Shown here: piece after piece, positions 34,464 through 43,660 of the stretch
Position numbering within the stretch: the first letter of the stretch is position 1
How the letters are laid out: each line of letters starts with the position of its first letter
NCBI GenBank assembly: GCA_031551125.1
Contig: JAVBOB010000013.1
Location: 1 to 64,000, forward strand
Origin: JAIRNF01 sp031551125
Lineage (GTDB): Bacteria; Bacteroidota; Bacteroidia; Bacteroidales; UBA932
Reading direction: 5' to 3'
DNA length: 64,000 bases
Position numbers and translations under genes: made by a program
Notes under the pieces: model-generated
Told to the model about the DNA's origin: nothing
Seen by the model: the letters and a program-made list of their open reading frames with translations, nothing else
The model's database searches: none

Positions 34464-36371
34464 ATGAAAAGAACAGCATTATGTTTATCGCTAGTGGGCC
34501 TGCTAGGACTTGCCATTAGCTGCGGCGGCGGAAAAACGGATAACGCCAACTTGCTTCCGCTGGAAGATTTCTTCAAAAAACCGGAAAAGGTTAGCTACCA
34601 GCTGTCGCCTGACGGCAAATACTTCGCCTATATGGCTCCGGTGAATAGCCGCTTGAATATTTTTGTTCAAGAAATCGGAAAGGCTGAGGAAACCCAGCTT
34701 ACCAATGAAACAGAACGTGATGTAGCCGGATTTTTCTGGGGTAACAACAGCCGCATTCTTTTCTTAAAAGATTCGGGAGGTGACGAAAATTATAAGCTCT
34801 TCGGTGTGGATATTGATGGTAATAACCCTAAGGGGCTGACAGATTTTGACAAAGTGCGTACACAAATTATTGACGACCTTCCCGAAATTGAAGAGGAAAT
34901 CATTATCGGAATGAATAAACGCAATGCTCAGGTGTTCGACCCTTATCGACTGAACATCGTTACAGGTGAGCTGACTATGCTGGCTGAAAATCCGGGTAAC
35001 ATACAAGGCTGGGGAACCGACCATGATGGCAAGCTGAGGTTGGCATACGCTATTGTTGATGGTATAAACACATCTGTACTGTACCGAGACAACGAAAAAG
35101 CCCCGTTTACTCCGCTTGTTACCACCACATTCAAAGACCAATTTGGAGTTGCTCTTTTCACTTTCGATAATAAAAACCTTTACGTGTCTTCAAATATTGG
35201 GAGAGATAAAGCGGCTATATACGAGTATGATGTAAAAGCAAAAAAAGAAACCAGCTTGATATATGAAAATCCCGACTACGATGTAACCGGGTTAGGATAC
35301 TCACCTTTACGTAAGGTAATAACGGCTGCATACTATACTTCGTGGAGGTCTGAACGGGAGATTTTTGACGATGAAACAAAGCAGCTGTACGATAAGCTGC
35401 AAAGCAGGTTGGGCGATTACGAAGTTGGCATTACCTCCAGAAGTAAGGATGAAACTAAGTATATTGTACATGCCGGAAGCGACCGCTCGTATGGCGCATA
35501 CTACTTCTACGATAAGGCTACCGACTCGCTGCAAAAAATTGCAGACATAAGTCCGTGGCTTGATGAAAATAAGATGTGCCCAATGACACCCATACAGTAC
35601 ACTTCTCGTGATGGTCTTACCATAAACGGCTACTTAACACTTCCGCTGGGCTACACTATGGAAACAGCAAAAGACCTTCCGGTAGTAGTTAATCCCCACG
35701 GTGGCCCTTGGGCTCGTGATGAATGGGGCTTTAATCCTGAAGTTCAATTCTTGGCAAATCGCGGTTATGCCGTTTTACAAATGAACTTCCGCGGTTCAAC
35801 CGGATATGGCAAAAAATTCTGGGAAGCATCGTTCAAGGAATGGGGAAAGACCATGCAGGATGATATTACCGATGGTGTAAGCTGGCTTGTTGAAAAGGGC
35901 ATTGCCGACAAGAGCCGCATAGCCATATACGGCGGCAGCTACGGCGGATACGCAACTTTAGCCGGAATAACCTTTACCCCAGATTTGTATGCTTGCGCAG
36001 TTGACTATGTCGGGGTATCGAACTTGTTCACTTTCCTTAATACTATTCCTCCTTACTGGAAACCCATGCTCGATATGATGTACGAAATGGTTGGCGACCC
36101 TAAGAAGGACAGTACTCTGCTGGCATCTGCATCACCTGTATTTCACGTTGATAAAATTAAGTCCCCACTATTTGTCGCACAGGGAGCCAACGACCCACGC
36201 GTTAATAAAGATGAGTCTGACCAAATGGTAGAGGCATTAAAGAAGCGTGGAGTAGAAGTAGAATATATGGTTAAGGATAACGAAGGCCACGGCTTTCATA
36301 ACGAAGAAAATCAGTTTGCTTTTTATCGTGCAATGGAATCATTCTTGGCTAAGTATATGCAAAAGAAATAA
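34464..36371 (+). CDS. S9 family peptidase lipoprotein (acylaminoacyl-peptidase/DPP-like)
   Basis: A serine peptidase with an N-terminal beta-propeller (about 45-370) and a C-terminal alpha/beta hydrolase domain (about 390-635). The nucleophile is Ser492 in YGGSYGGYATLAG; the acid and base are in GANDPRVN and GHGFHNEEN. The frame is open from 34389, but the lipoprotein signal (LGLAISC) starts at ATG 34464. It should be anchored in the periplasm or outer membrane and remove short peptides. The substrate is unknown. A second S9 gene lies at 57144-59285. Confidence 0.9.
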   Translation: MKRTALCLSLVGLLGLAISCGGGKTDNANLLPLEDFFKKPEKVSYQLSPDGKYFAYMAPVNSRLNIFVQEIGKAEETQLTNETERDVAGFFWGNNSRILFLKDSGGDENYKLFGVDIDGNNPKGLTDFDKVRTQIIDDLPEIEEEIIIGMNKRNAQVFDPYRLNIVTGELTMLAENPGNIQGWGTDHDGKLRLAYAIVDGINTSVLYRDNEKAPFTPLVTTTFKDQFGVALFTFDNKNLYVSSNIGRDKAAIYEYDVKAKKETSLIYENPDYDVTGLGYSPLRKVITAAYYTSWRSEREIFDDETKQLYDKLQSRLGDYEVGITSRSKDETKYIVHAGSDRSYGAYYFYDKATDSLQKIADISPWLDENKMCPMTPIQYTSRDGLTINGYLTLPLGYTMETAKDLPVVVNPHGGPWARDEWGFNPEVQFLANRGYAVLQMNFRGSTGYGKKFWEASFKEWGKTMQDDITDGVSWLVEKGIADKSRIAIYGGSYGGYATLAGITFTPDLYACAVDYVGVSNLFTFLNTIPPYWKPMLDMMYEMVGDPKKDSTLLASASPVFHVDKIKSPLFVAQGANDPRVNKDESDQMVEALKKRGVEVEYMVKDNEGHGFHNEENQFAFYRAMESFLAKYMQKK

Positions 36372-36392
36372 GTAGCGGCCACACCTGCTTTA

Positions 36393-36452
36393 CGCCGTCA
36401 TTGCGAGCGAAGCGACCCGAAGGGTCGGCAAAAAACGCCTCGCAATGACGGT
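36393..36452. repeat. Palindromic repeat family A, copy with a different centre
   Basis: CGCCGTCATTGCGAGCG at the left pairs with CTCGCAATGACGGTG at the right. Its inner region carries ACCCGAAGGGTCGG rather than the CAATCT...AGATTG module. It starts 21 bases after the peptidase stop and ends before the TlpA-like gene. Confidence 0.8.
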
Positions 36453-36486
36453 GAAAAGAGAAAATAAACAAGCAAATAAAATACCT

Positions 36487-37026
36487 ATGAAAAAACCATT
36501 TTTTTTAGCAGTAATGCTTTTGTGTAGCATGTCCCTTTTTGCCCAAGAACAAAAACAGGAAGAAATGAACCGTGGCTACATTGTGTCAGCTGGAGATACG
36601 GCACCCGATTTTCAGATTACGTATTTGGACGGAACGGTTAAGCAGCTAAGCGATCTTCAAGGAAAAGTTGTTATGTTACAGTTTACGGCAAGCTGGTGTG
36701 GCGTATGTCGGAAAGAAATGCCGCATATAGAATCGGATATCTGGCAAAAATATAAGGATAACCCCGAATTTGCTCTTATTGGGATAGATCTTAAAGAGGA
36801 TAAGGAAACCATTGAACGGTTTATTGCAAAAACAGGCATAAGCTATCCGCTGGTATTTGACTCTGATGGCGCAATATTTGAAAAGTACGCCGAAAAGAAC
36901 GCCGGAGTTACCCGTAACATAATTATTGATAGAAGCGGAAAGATCGTTTTTCTCACTCGTCTTTACGATGAGAAAGAGTTTGGTGCAATGAAAGAAAAAA
37001 TTGAAAAGCTATTGAATAACAGATAG
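36487..37026 (+). CDS. TlpA-like periplasmic thiol-disulfide oxidoreductase
   Basis: A thioredoxin-fold protein of 179 residues. A signal peptide (1-20, ending SLFAQ) sends it to the periplasm. The active site is WCGVC (Cys71 and Cys74), within LQFTASWCGVCRKEMPH. The cis-Pro region is VTRNIIIDRSGKIV, but the residue before IIID is Asn rather than Pro, so the cis-Pro loop looks altered (Thr-Arg-Asn-Ile). It most resembles TlpA/ResA-type reductases. The frame is open from 36445, but ATG 36487 starts the signal peptide. The ThiF-like gene follows 14 bases later. Confidence 0.85.
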   Translation: MKKPFFLAVMLLCSMSLFAQEQKQEEMNRGYIVSAGDTAPDFQITYLDGTVKQLSDLQGKVVMLQFTASWCGVCRKEMPHIESDIWQKYKDNPEFALIGIDLKEDKETIERFIAKTGISYPLVFDSDGAIFEKYAEKNAGVTRNIIIDRSGKIVFLTRLYDEKEFGAMKEKIEKLLNNR

Positions 37027-37040
37027 AACATAGAGGTGAT

Positions 37041-37736
37041 ATGATAGAGCAAACACTTAGTCATATTCCGCAAGATGCTTTTAGAGAAATATCTCCTGAA
37101 AGATTGGAGGCATTTCGCAGTACGGAAGTAGTAGTGGTTGGGCTCAGCTCTATGGGCATTGCCGTGGTTCGCAACCTCATCGGATCGGGTATTGGAGGAA
37201 TCAGAATCATTGATGACGGAATAGTAACCGGAAAAGCCCTTAGCTTGCAAACAACTTTTAGTGCATACGACATAGGAAAGATTAAGGGAATAGCGCTGAA
37301 AGAAAAAGAGTTGGGAAGAATATCGGGAGACAAGCTGCAGCTGCATGCCGTACAGCTATCAAAAGAAAATGCAGATATTGTAATTCCCAAAGACTGTAAG
37401 ATAGTAATAGATGCCTCACATAATGTTAGCGTAACAAGAGAAGTGCTCGACTTGGCCGAAGAACGGGATTTCTTTGTAATTGGGGGGCAAGTTTTTGGAT
37501 GGGAGGGCGTATTTGGCCTCTATGCAAAACAAGATAAAGAATTAAGAGGTGCTCTTAATAAGTTTATCAACGAGCGAAAAGATAGGCCGGTAGATTTTTC
37601 TACAGGTATTACATCTTTTTGTTTGGGCGGAATGATTAGCGCTATGGTGCTGGCTGTATTGTTGTATGGAGACTCGGAAGAATCTCGGTTATACTGGTAT
37701 AACAGTCGTAATCAGGAAGTCGGGAAATTGGAATAG
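37041..37736 (+). CDS. ThiF/MoeB-like protein with degenerate catalytic site
   Basis: The 231-residue protein has a Rossmann fold like the adenylating E1 enzymes, with VVVVGLSSMG at residues 30-39, IRIIDDGIV at 54-62, and a helix ending GKIKG. Compared with MoeB the Gly-rich loop reads GLSSMG instead of GxGGxG, the Arg finger region is replaced by LSLQTTF, and the Asp of the catalytic DCTDN is His in DASHN (124-128). No Cys clusters for zinc and no C-terminal catalytic Cys are seen. It may bind a nucleotide but is unlikely to adenylate normally. It follows a thioredoxin-like gene on the same strand. Role unknown. Confidence 0.72.
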   Translation: MIEQTLSHIPQDAFREISPERLEAFRSTEVVVVGLSSMGIAVVRNLIGSGIGGIRIIDDGIVTGKALSLQTTFSAYDIGKIKGIALKEKELGRISGDKLQLHAVQLSKENADIVIPKDCKIVIDASHNVSVTREVLDLAEERDFFVIGGQVFGWEGVFGLYAKQDKELRGALNKFINERKDRPVDFSTGITSFCLGGMISAMVLAVLLYGDSEESRLYWYNSRNQEVGKLE

Positions 37737-37743
37737 TTCCGCT

Positions 37744-38997
37744 CTAGCTATTTTCTACCCATTTATACAGCCTATCGGAACGGCGTATTTTCTCGCCTAT
37801 GGGAATGGAGCAATGCGTGCCTTTTTCTACCCTATTTACCGGTGTAAGGTCAACGCGAATTTCATTTACTGTTAGCTCAACAACTCCTGTTGTTGGTCCC
37901 AGTATGAGAATCTTGTTACCTATCTTTAGTTCTCCGGACTCAACTAAAAACTCTGCAACACCAAGGTTGGAAAAATAGTTGGTGCATTTTGCTACATACT
38001 CTTTCCTTCGGGGTGAGCGGTTACCGTAAACTTCGCTCCATTCTCCCAACTTCTTGCCTAAGTAGTACCCGCCCCAAAATCCTCTGTTGAATACGCTTTC
38101 CAGCCGTGTTGTCCATTCAGCTATGCGCTCGGGTGTATATTGTCCGTCTGCAATAGCGTGCGCTGCCTCGCTGTAGCATTGGCAAACCGTTTTTACATAT
38201 TCGCCTGAGCGGGCTCGCCCTTCAATCTTAAACACCGTAACACCGGCCTGTATCATTTTATCCATAAAGGATATGGTGCATAGGTCTTTTGGCGACATGA
38301 TATATTCATGGTCAACCTCCAGCTGGCTGCCCGTTTCCTTATCGGTAACAATATATGCACGACGGCAAGTTTGCAGGCAACCGCCACGATTTGCCGACTT
38401 ATCATACTCGTGTAAGCTTAAGTAGCATTTACCTGAAACCGACATGCAGAGCGCTCCATGAGCAAACATTTCCAGCTTTATCAGCTCTCCTTTTGGGCCT
38501 CTTACATTTTGCAGGTAAACTTGTTTGCTGATTTCGGCTACTTGTTCTAGGCTTAGCTCACGAGCCAGCACTGCTACATCGGCAAGCTGAGCATAGAACT
38601 TAAGCGTTTCAATATTGCTGATATTGAGCTGGGTGGAAATATGTATCTCCACCCCCTTTGAGGCGGCGTAAAGAATGGCCGCCTGGTCGGAGGCAATTAC
38701 AGCCGTAATACCCGCTTCTTTTGCTTTATCAACAATATTTCGCATTATCGGAAGATCGTTATCGTACATAATGGTATTGAGCGTAAGGTAGCTTTTTACT
38801 CCGTGTGTACGACATAGTTCGGCGACCTCGTGCAGCGTGTCCAGCGTGAAGTTGTTGGCCGATTTGGAGCGCATGTTTAGCTGCTCAACGCCAAAGTAAA
38901 CCGAGTTAGCCCCTCCTTGAATTGCGGCCATAAGTGACTCATGGCTTCCCGCAGGGGCCATAATCTCTATATCTTTTCTGGTAATAGGAATCTCCAT
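37744..38997 (-). CDS. U32 family tRNA-modification protein (TrhP-like)
   Basis: U32 proteins of the TrhP type are needed for prephenate-dependent tRNA 5-hydroxyuridine formation. The 417-residue protein begins ELMAPAGSHESL-like IEIMAPAGSHESLMAAIQGG and has the cysteine cluster CMSVSGKCYLS and SANRGGCLQTCRRAY, which should carry an iron-sulfur cluster, followed by KIEGRARSGEYV. The frame is open from 39033, but ATG 38997 matches the family start. CAAAGGTA at 39021-39028 is a leftward TACCTTTG box, so the start at 39033 would lie within the promoter. It is convergent with the ThiF-like gene. Confidence 0.87.
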   Translation of the reverse strand: MEIPITRKDIEIMAPAGSHESLMAAIQGGANSVYFGVEQLNMRSKSANNFTLDTLHEVAELCRTHGVKSYLTLNTIMYDNDLPIMRNIVDKAKEAGITAVIASDQAAILYAASKGVEIHISTQLNISNIETLKFYAQLADVAVLARELSLEQVAEISKQVYLQNVRGPKGELIKLEMFAHGALCMSVSGKCYLSLHEYDKSANRGGCLQTCRRAYIVTDKETGSQLEVDHEYIMSPKDLCTISFMDKMIQAGVTVFKIEGRARSGEYVKTVCQCYSEAAHAIADGQYTPERIAEWTTRLESVFNRGFWGGYYLGKKLGEWSEVYGNRSPRRKEYVAKCTNYFSNLGVAEFLVESGELKIGNKILILGPTTGVVELTVNEIRVDLTPVNRVEKGTHCSIPIGEKIRRSDRLYKWVENS

Positions 38998-39117
38998 CTG
39001 TTTAAATAGCAATAATGGCGCAAAGGTAGGCAATTATCAAAAATAGCCCGCTAGCGGGCTATTTTTGATAACTTAGATTAAGACAACTTACTAGTCTTTT
39101 TTGCCATCTCATACTAA

Positions 39118-39237
39118 CAATTCTTACCCCCTAACCCCCTAACGGGGAATCTTACTATTGCAAAATTGAACTTCTGGAAGTCGTTTGTTAAGGCCAGAGC
39201 CTCTTCAGGGGGTTGGGGGTAATAAGTAGCAAGTGCT
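39118..39237. repeat. Palindromic repeat family B, copy 2
   Basis: CCCCTAACCCCCTAACGGGGAA, TACTATTGCAAAATTGAACT-like centre and TTCAGGGGGTTGGGGGTAATAA are present in the same order as at 17893-17998. Confidence 0.8.
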
Positions 39238-39239
39238 GC

Positions 39240-39842
39240 TTATTGTTGTTTTGATTTCAACCGGTTATATGCGTCAACCAGCTTCTTTGCCCATTCATCG
39301 GGTGTGTCAACGGTAACCTTGCTCATTTTTATTGAGTAGTAAATAGCCGATATTCCCATAGAGAGCATAATAACGCCAATCATCCATCCGGTGGCAATAG
39401 CTGTTGCTCCTAGATATCTAAACATGAAGAATCCGAATATAACAGCAATAACACCCAACAGCAGAAATCCCCACCAATCACTCATTCCGAGTTTTTTGTA
39501 TGAGAATGAATCGACGAACAACATCACCCCACGGAAAATAGCCCAGAACGCAATTACCATAGGAATAGCAAGAGCGGTAACGCCGGGGTTCCAAAGCAAA
39601 ATTATTCCGAAGAATATATCGATAAGCCCTTCAACCAATCGCCATCCCCAGCCTTCATGTCCTGTAAATGTTAACGCAAACGAAGTAATTGTAATTCCTG
39701 CTATAAGCATTATAATACCAATAAACATACCTGTGCTTAGCAAACCTAAGCCGGGAGAAGCAATACACAGAATACCAAAAATAGTAAATAGAATACCACT
39801 GATAAGTAGCATCCACCAGTTCTTGAATAGTTTCTTACTCAT
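39240..39842 (-). CDS. HdeD/DUF308 family membrane protein
   Basis: A 200-residue protein with six hydrophobic helices arranged as repeated two-helix units, e.g. WWMLLISGILFTIFGILCI and WRLVEGLIDIFFGIILLWNP, characteristic of DUF308. E. coli HdeD is linked to acid resistance, but the molecular role is unknown. It stands alone, near repeat family B at its 3' end. Confidence 0.85.
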   Translation of the reverse strand: MSKKLFKNWWMLLISGILFTIFGILCIASPGLGLLSTGMFIGIIMLIAGITITSFALTFTGHEGWGWRLVEGLIDIFFGIILLWNPGVTALAIPMVIAFWAIFRGVMLFVDSFSYKKLGMSDWWGFLLLGVIAVIFGFFMFRYLGATAIATGWMIGVIMLSMGISAIYYSIKMSKVTVDTPDEWAKKLVDAYNRLKSKQQ

Positions 39843-40119
39843 AATTGTGGAATTTTAGTTAAAGTTAAATAAGATGTTTAAAGTATTGAGAAGGACAAAT
39901 ATCAAACAAATCCCAATGCTAGGGGTGTATTATCATATAGCAAATGGGACAGCTAATTTGATGCGGCGTTAATATGTGTTAATAACAAAATGGTTTGGAT
40001 AGAGTTCAATTTACCGCCCTATTTGGTATCTTAAATAAGTGTTATAGTTTGGTGTCCCCACAGAATCAACTATATAAGTTTAATTAAAGGTGGAATAAAA
40101 TCAAGTCACCATGTAATAT

Positions 40120-40280
40120 AACCCAAGTTGCTAGCTATACCCTATTTACTGTGTCCTATTTCACTTCAAGCCGGTCTGAAAGCAAAAACGCCACAACGTG
40201 GCAGCTTACTTACCTTCGGTGAGCTCACCGAAGGTAAGTAAGCTGGGCTTCCAGCCCGCAATAGCTGGCAACTTGAGTTA
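40120..40280. mobile_element. MITE-like element, repeat family C, copy 2 (complete palindrome)
   Basis: The ends TAACCCAAGTTGCTAGCTAT and ATAGCTGGCAACTTGAGTTA are the same inverted termini as copy 1. The centre is a perfect 42-base palindrome at 40203-40244 (half sequence AGCTTACTTACCTTCGGTGAG). The element is 161 bases long and carries no coding frame. Confidence 0.83.
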
Positions 40281-40294
40281 ATATAATTAAAATG

Positions 40295-40335
40295 GAGCGG
40301 GATAGTTCGTTTAACTCAAACGAACTATCCCGCTC
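40295..40335. terminator. Hairpin terminator downstream of the LTA-synthase-like gene
   Basis: GAGCGGGATAGTTCGTTT and AAACGAACTATCCCGCTC are exact complements around a 5-base loop, 30 bases past the gene's stop. A long stem of 18 pairs, with no long T run, so it may be a processing structure. Confidence 0.68.
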
Positions 40336-40364
40336 TGCATATTACCGGTGTTTCTAATTCAGCA

Positions 40365-42380
40365 TTATATTTGATTGCTGAACGTTTTGTTATTCCGACC
40401 TGTAGTTAAACGATTTTCCTTTAGTCGAGTGGTGTATTGTTGAAAGAACGCTTTGGCTTTCTCTTCCATTTTCCTTTCAACGTCAGGCAACGTCCCCAAA
40501 AGGTTATTCTTTAAAAATATATCTTCTTTGAAGCGGTATATAGAGAGTAAACGCTCACCGTCAAAGTGTATTAAGTAATCACCCATTATTAGCTGCAAGG
40601 CATTTCCTACATATTGTGCAACAAAACAGCTATCAATATATTCGGGCGCATTATTGAAGAGGTTGTTCCCAAAGGCTACCAGCTGTCCCTGATAGTTTAA
40701 GTAAGCAAGTATGCTGGGCAAAATATCCATTTGCTGCGCCAAACGGTCTTGTCGTCCAACCAAGCTTGTGTCTCCCGGGCAGTAAAATACAATAGGAATA
40801 GCAAATACCCCTACGCTGGTTTGGTACTCATCGGTCATGGAGTATATTCCGCCGTGGTCGGCAGACAGAACAAAGAGCGTATTCTCAAACCACGGCATCT
40901 TTGAGGCTGTTTCAAAAAAGCGACGTAGCGAGTAATCGGAATAGCGTAATGAGCTGCGAAATGCGTCCGGGTCTCCCTTAAATATATCTTTATACTTTGC
41001 AGGAATGGTAAAGGGTGTATGTGAAGACAGTGAAAATAAAGCGGTGCAGAACGGTTGCTTCATACCGTTCATTTCTTGTGCGTAAAACTGAAAAAAATCC
41101 TCATCAAAAACTCCGGCAATGCCATCATAGTATGAGTTGTCGGTTGGGTTAACGGTATTTTTATACTCTGTCATACCGTAGTAGTGCTCAAATCCTGTAA
41201 GATTCGCTATTCCTGAAAAACCCATTGCACCATTGTAAGCATTGTGGAAAAATGAGGTTTCATATCCCTCTTTTCGCAGTACGCCGGCAATACCATTAAT
41301 ATAGTTTCCCGAATACGGCGATAGCACATAAGGTTCATATATTGCCGGAATGCTCGCCAGTACAGAAGGCATGGCATCTATTGACTTTCTACCATTAGCA
41401 AAAGAGTAAGTGAATGTTCGGCTATGCTCCATCAGCGAGTCAAGGAAAGGCGTGTATGATACATGGTTTTTTACATCAATGTTACCATGCTTCACATATT
41501 CTCCACCAAAACTTTCCAGTATAAGTATTACTACGTTCTTATAGCGGAAAGGAGCGTTGGGTTGGTAGTTTTTTTCAGGAGTATATATTTGGTTAAGCTC
41601 TTCCTCCGAATAGTAGCGGAAGATAGGCATTTGATTTCTGGTCGATGTTTTCAGCAAGGCAAAGGGAGTGCTTTGCACCAGCGGCATCTCGATAGGTTCT
41701 TTTACATACTGTGATGCGTTGCTTAACGTAATGGGGCGGTTGTGAAATCCGAAGTGCCCGCGCATACCAAAAAATGTAAACAGTCCGCCGATACAAAACA
41801 GTACAAAACCAACAGCGTAATATGTAACGGATGATTTAAATTCCGGCTTTTGAACTTTTCCGTAAAACCTGATGAGAATAAATACCATTGCAGCAAATAT
41901 CAGTAAGATGTACCAATACTGAACCAAGAACCCGCCAAATAGCTGCCAAAGATTTCCTTCGCCGCCAAACTCATTAAAAATAGTAGCTGTAGTACGACGC
42001 ATGGTAAAGCGGAAGTAGACAATATCAAAACAGTTGGTGGCAATGGCAATGGAGTTAGTGATAACAAAAAGGTATTTGAACACTGTTTGATAAATCTTGT
42101 TATACCTAAACTTAAAAGGAATAAGCATACCAATGATGTATAGAGCATTAACGTACACCAGAGCTAACGCATCAAATCGCATACCTCCGAGTAAAATTTG
42201 GAAGAAGTGAGAAGCGGTTATATTGGGGAAGTAACCCGTATTGAACAGGTAAAACAGCACACGGCATATAGTAAATAACAACATTACTAATGCCATACGA
42301 TAAATAAGCAGCAGGTAAATGTTTCCTTTTGGAGAGAAAGTTATGTGGCGTTGAAAAAATGCTTTAGCTTTTGGTAGCAT
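40365..42380 (-). CDS. LTA-synthase/sulfatase-family membrane enzyme
   Basis: A 671-residue protein with five membrane helices in the first 230 residues and a large periplasmic sulfatase-fold domain (about 280-620). The predicted nucleophile is Ser333 in ANGRKSIDAMPS, where Gram-positive LTA synthase has Thr. Metal-site pieces are LILESFGGEYV, FSLSSHTPF, and SADHGG. Such Bacteroidota members are thought to transfer phosphoglycerol or phosphoethanolamine to surface molecules. The donor would come from phosphatidylglycerol or phosphatidylethanolamine. It is a single-gene leftward unit divergent from porV. Confidence 0.85.
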   Translation of the reverse strand: MLPKAKAFFQRHITFSPKGNIYLLLIYRMALVMLLFTICRVLFYLFNTGYFPNITASHFFQILLGGMRFDALALVYVNALYIIGMLIPFKFRYNKIYQTVFKYLFVITNSIAIATNCFDIVYFRFTMRRTTATIFNEFGGEGNLWQLFGGFLVQYWYILLIFAAMVFILIRFYGKVQKPEFKSSVTYYAVGFVLFCIGGLFTFFGMRGHFGFHNRPITLSNASQYVKEPIEMPLVQSTPFALLKTSTRNQMPIFRYYSEEELNQIYTPEKNYQPNAPFRYKNVVILILESFGGEYVKHGNIDVKNHVSYTPFLDSLMEHSRTFTYSFANGRKSIDAMPSVLASIPAIYEPYVLSPYSGNYINGIAGVLRKEGYETSFFHNAYNGAMGFSGIANLTGFEHYYGMTEYKNTVNPTDNSYYDGIAGVFDEDFFQFYAQEMNGMKQPFCTALFSLSSHTPFTIPAKYKDIFKGDPDAFRSSLRYSDYSLRRFFETASKMPWFENTLFVLSADHGGIYSMTDEYQTSVGVFAIPIVFYCPGDTSLVGRQDRLAQQMDILPSILAYLNYQGQLVAFGNNLFNNAPEYIDSCFVAQYVGNALQLIMGDYLIHFDGERLLSIYRFKEDIFLKNNLLGTLPDVERKMEEKAKAFFQQYTTRLKENRLTTGRNNKTFSNQI

Positions 42381-42516
42381 AACAAAGTATGTTTAGAGAA
42401 ACAAAAGTACAAATAATGATGATAGCGTATTATGGAAATGAGGGTAAACAGAGAGCTTAGAATAATTTTTCAGTTTCTCCGAAAAAACCTAACTTGCCAA
42501 GGAATTTGATAATACT

Positions 42517-43608
42517 ATGTATATACAAAAGTCGCTTCGAAGAGCTATAGCTATTTGTTTTTGTGGAGCAGCGAGTGTAAGCGTTTGGGGACAATCCGGG
42601 ATACTTGAACCTGCTCTTCCTACGCTTAACATTGCTCCCGATGCCCGTTCGTCGGGTATGGGTGATGCGGGTGCTGCAACTTCTCCTGATATTAGCTCGC
42701 AACATTGGAACGCAGCGAAGTATGCTTTTATGGAAAATGCCGGAGGTATAGGATTGTCTTATGTACCTTGGCTTAGGCAGGTTGCCAAAGATGTTAACCT
42801 GACATATCTTTCCGGCTACATGTCTCTTTCCGGCAATCAAGCGTTAAGCGCTTCTCTTTACTTCTTCTCACTGGGAAATATCAGCCTTTATTCGGATAAT
42901 GCCGATTTTCTTCGTGATGTGAAACCTTACGAGTTTGCAGTAGATTTAGCCTACTCTCGTAGGTTTGGTAATTTTGTCTCAGCAGCATTAACCTTTCGCT
43001 ACATTAACTCGTCGAAAGTAGAAATGAGCGGCATATCTCCCTATACAGAGCAAACCAGCGATTTGGCTGTGGACTTGGCCTCGTATTGGCAGCATCCGGT
43101 AAGGCTGTGGGGAAGTTATGATTCGGAATTAGCTGTAGGTATATGTATATCTAACATTGGTACAAAGGTTGACGTTTCTGATATTTCCCAATACTTTTTG
43201 CCAATGAACCTCCGATTGGGAGGACGCTTAACCAATAAGTTTAATGAGGATAATAGCCTTACGTTAGCGGCCGACCTTAATAAATCGTTGGTACCGGAAG
43301 ACCCTCAATATAGCAACGAAGCAGTTCCCTCGGCAATGGTTTACTCTTTTCAAGATGGATTTTCATCCATCGGAGGTAACATCGGACTTGAGTACATGTA
43401 CCTTAAGCAGCTGGCTATTCGTATGGGCTTTAACGCTGAGTCGGAAAGAATGGGCGGACGCCGTTACCTTAGCTTTGGTGCGGGATTAACCTATGCTCCG
43501 GTTACATTCGATATTTCATACCTCACAACCGTGAAGGGGCAGGATGGGGTGCTATCCAATACGCTCCATCTTACCTTACTGGTAGCTATTAAGGGAAAGA
43601 ATCGTTAG
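42517..43608 (+). CDS. porV: Type IX secretion system outer-membrane protein PorV
   Basis: PorV is a beta-barrel outer-membrane protein that receives type IX cargo from SprA and passes it to PorU. The 363-residue protein has a signal peptide (1-25, ending VWGQ) and the family start LPTLNIAPDARSSGMGDAGA-like segment with SPDISSQHWNAAKYAF. The C-terminus is a strand rich in alternating hydrophobic residues, as in barrels. No PorU gene is directly adjacent, and no other type IX gene is seen in the window. No CTD-tagged cargo was noticed here. Confidence 0.88.
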   Translation: MYIQKSLRRAIAICFCGAASVSVWGQSGILEPALPTLNIAPDARSSGMGDAGAATSPDISSQHWNAAKYAFMENAGGIGLSYVPWLRQVAKDVNLTYLSGYMSLSGNQALSASLYFFSLGNISLYSDNADFLRDVKPYEFAVDLAYSRRFGNFVSAALTFRYINSSKVEMSGISPYTEQTSDLAVDLASYWQHPVRLWGSYDSELAVGICISNIGTKVDVSDISQYFLPMNLRLGGRLTNKFNEDNSLTLAADLNKSLVPEDPQYSNEAVPSAMVYSFQDGFSSIGGNIGLEYMYLKQLAIRMGFNAESERMGGRRYLSFGAGLTYAPVTFDISYLTTVKGQDGVLSNTLHLTLLVAIKGKNR

Positions 43609-43660
43609 AAGTAGGTACTTTCAATAGTTGTTCAACCCCTTTAGGGGTTTGATGGTAAGA

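Larger units (their letters stand above)
39843..40364. other. Gene-free stretch with a MITE-like element and a terminator
   Basis: No open frame with family features is seen. From 39843 to about 40119 the sequence is AT-rich with nothing I recognise. It then holds repeat family C (40120-40280) and a hairpin terminator (40295-40335). Confidence 0.6.
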
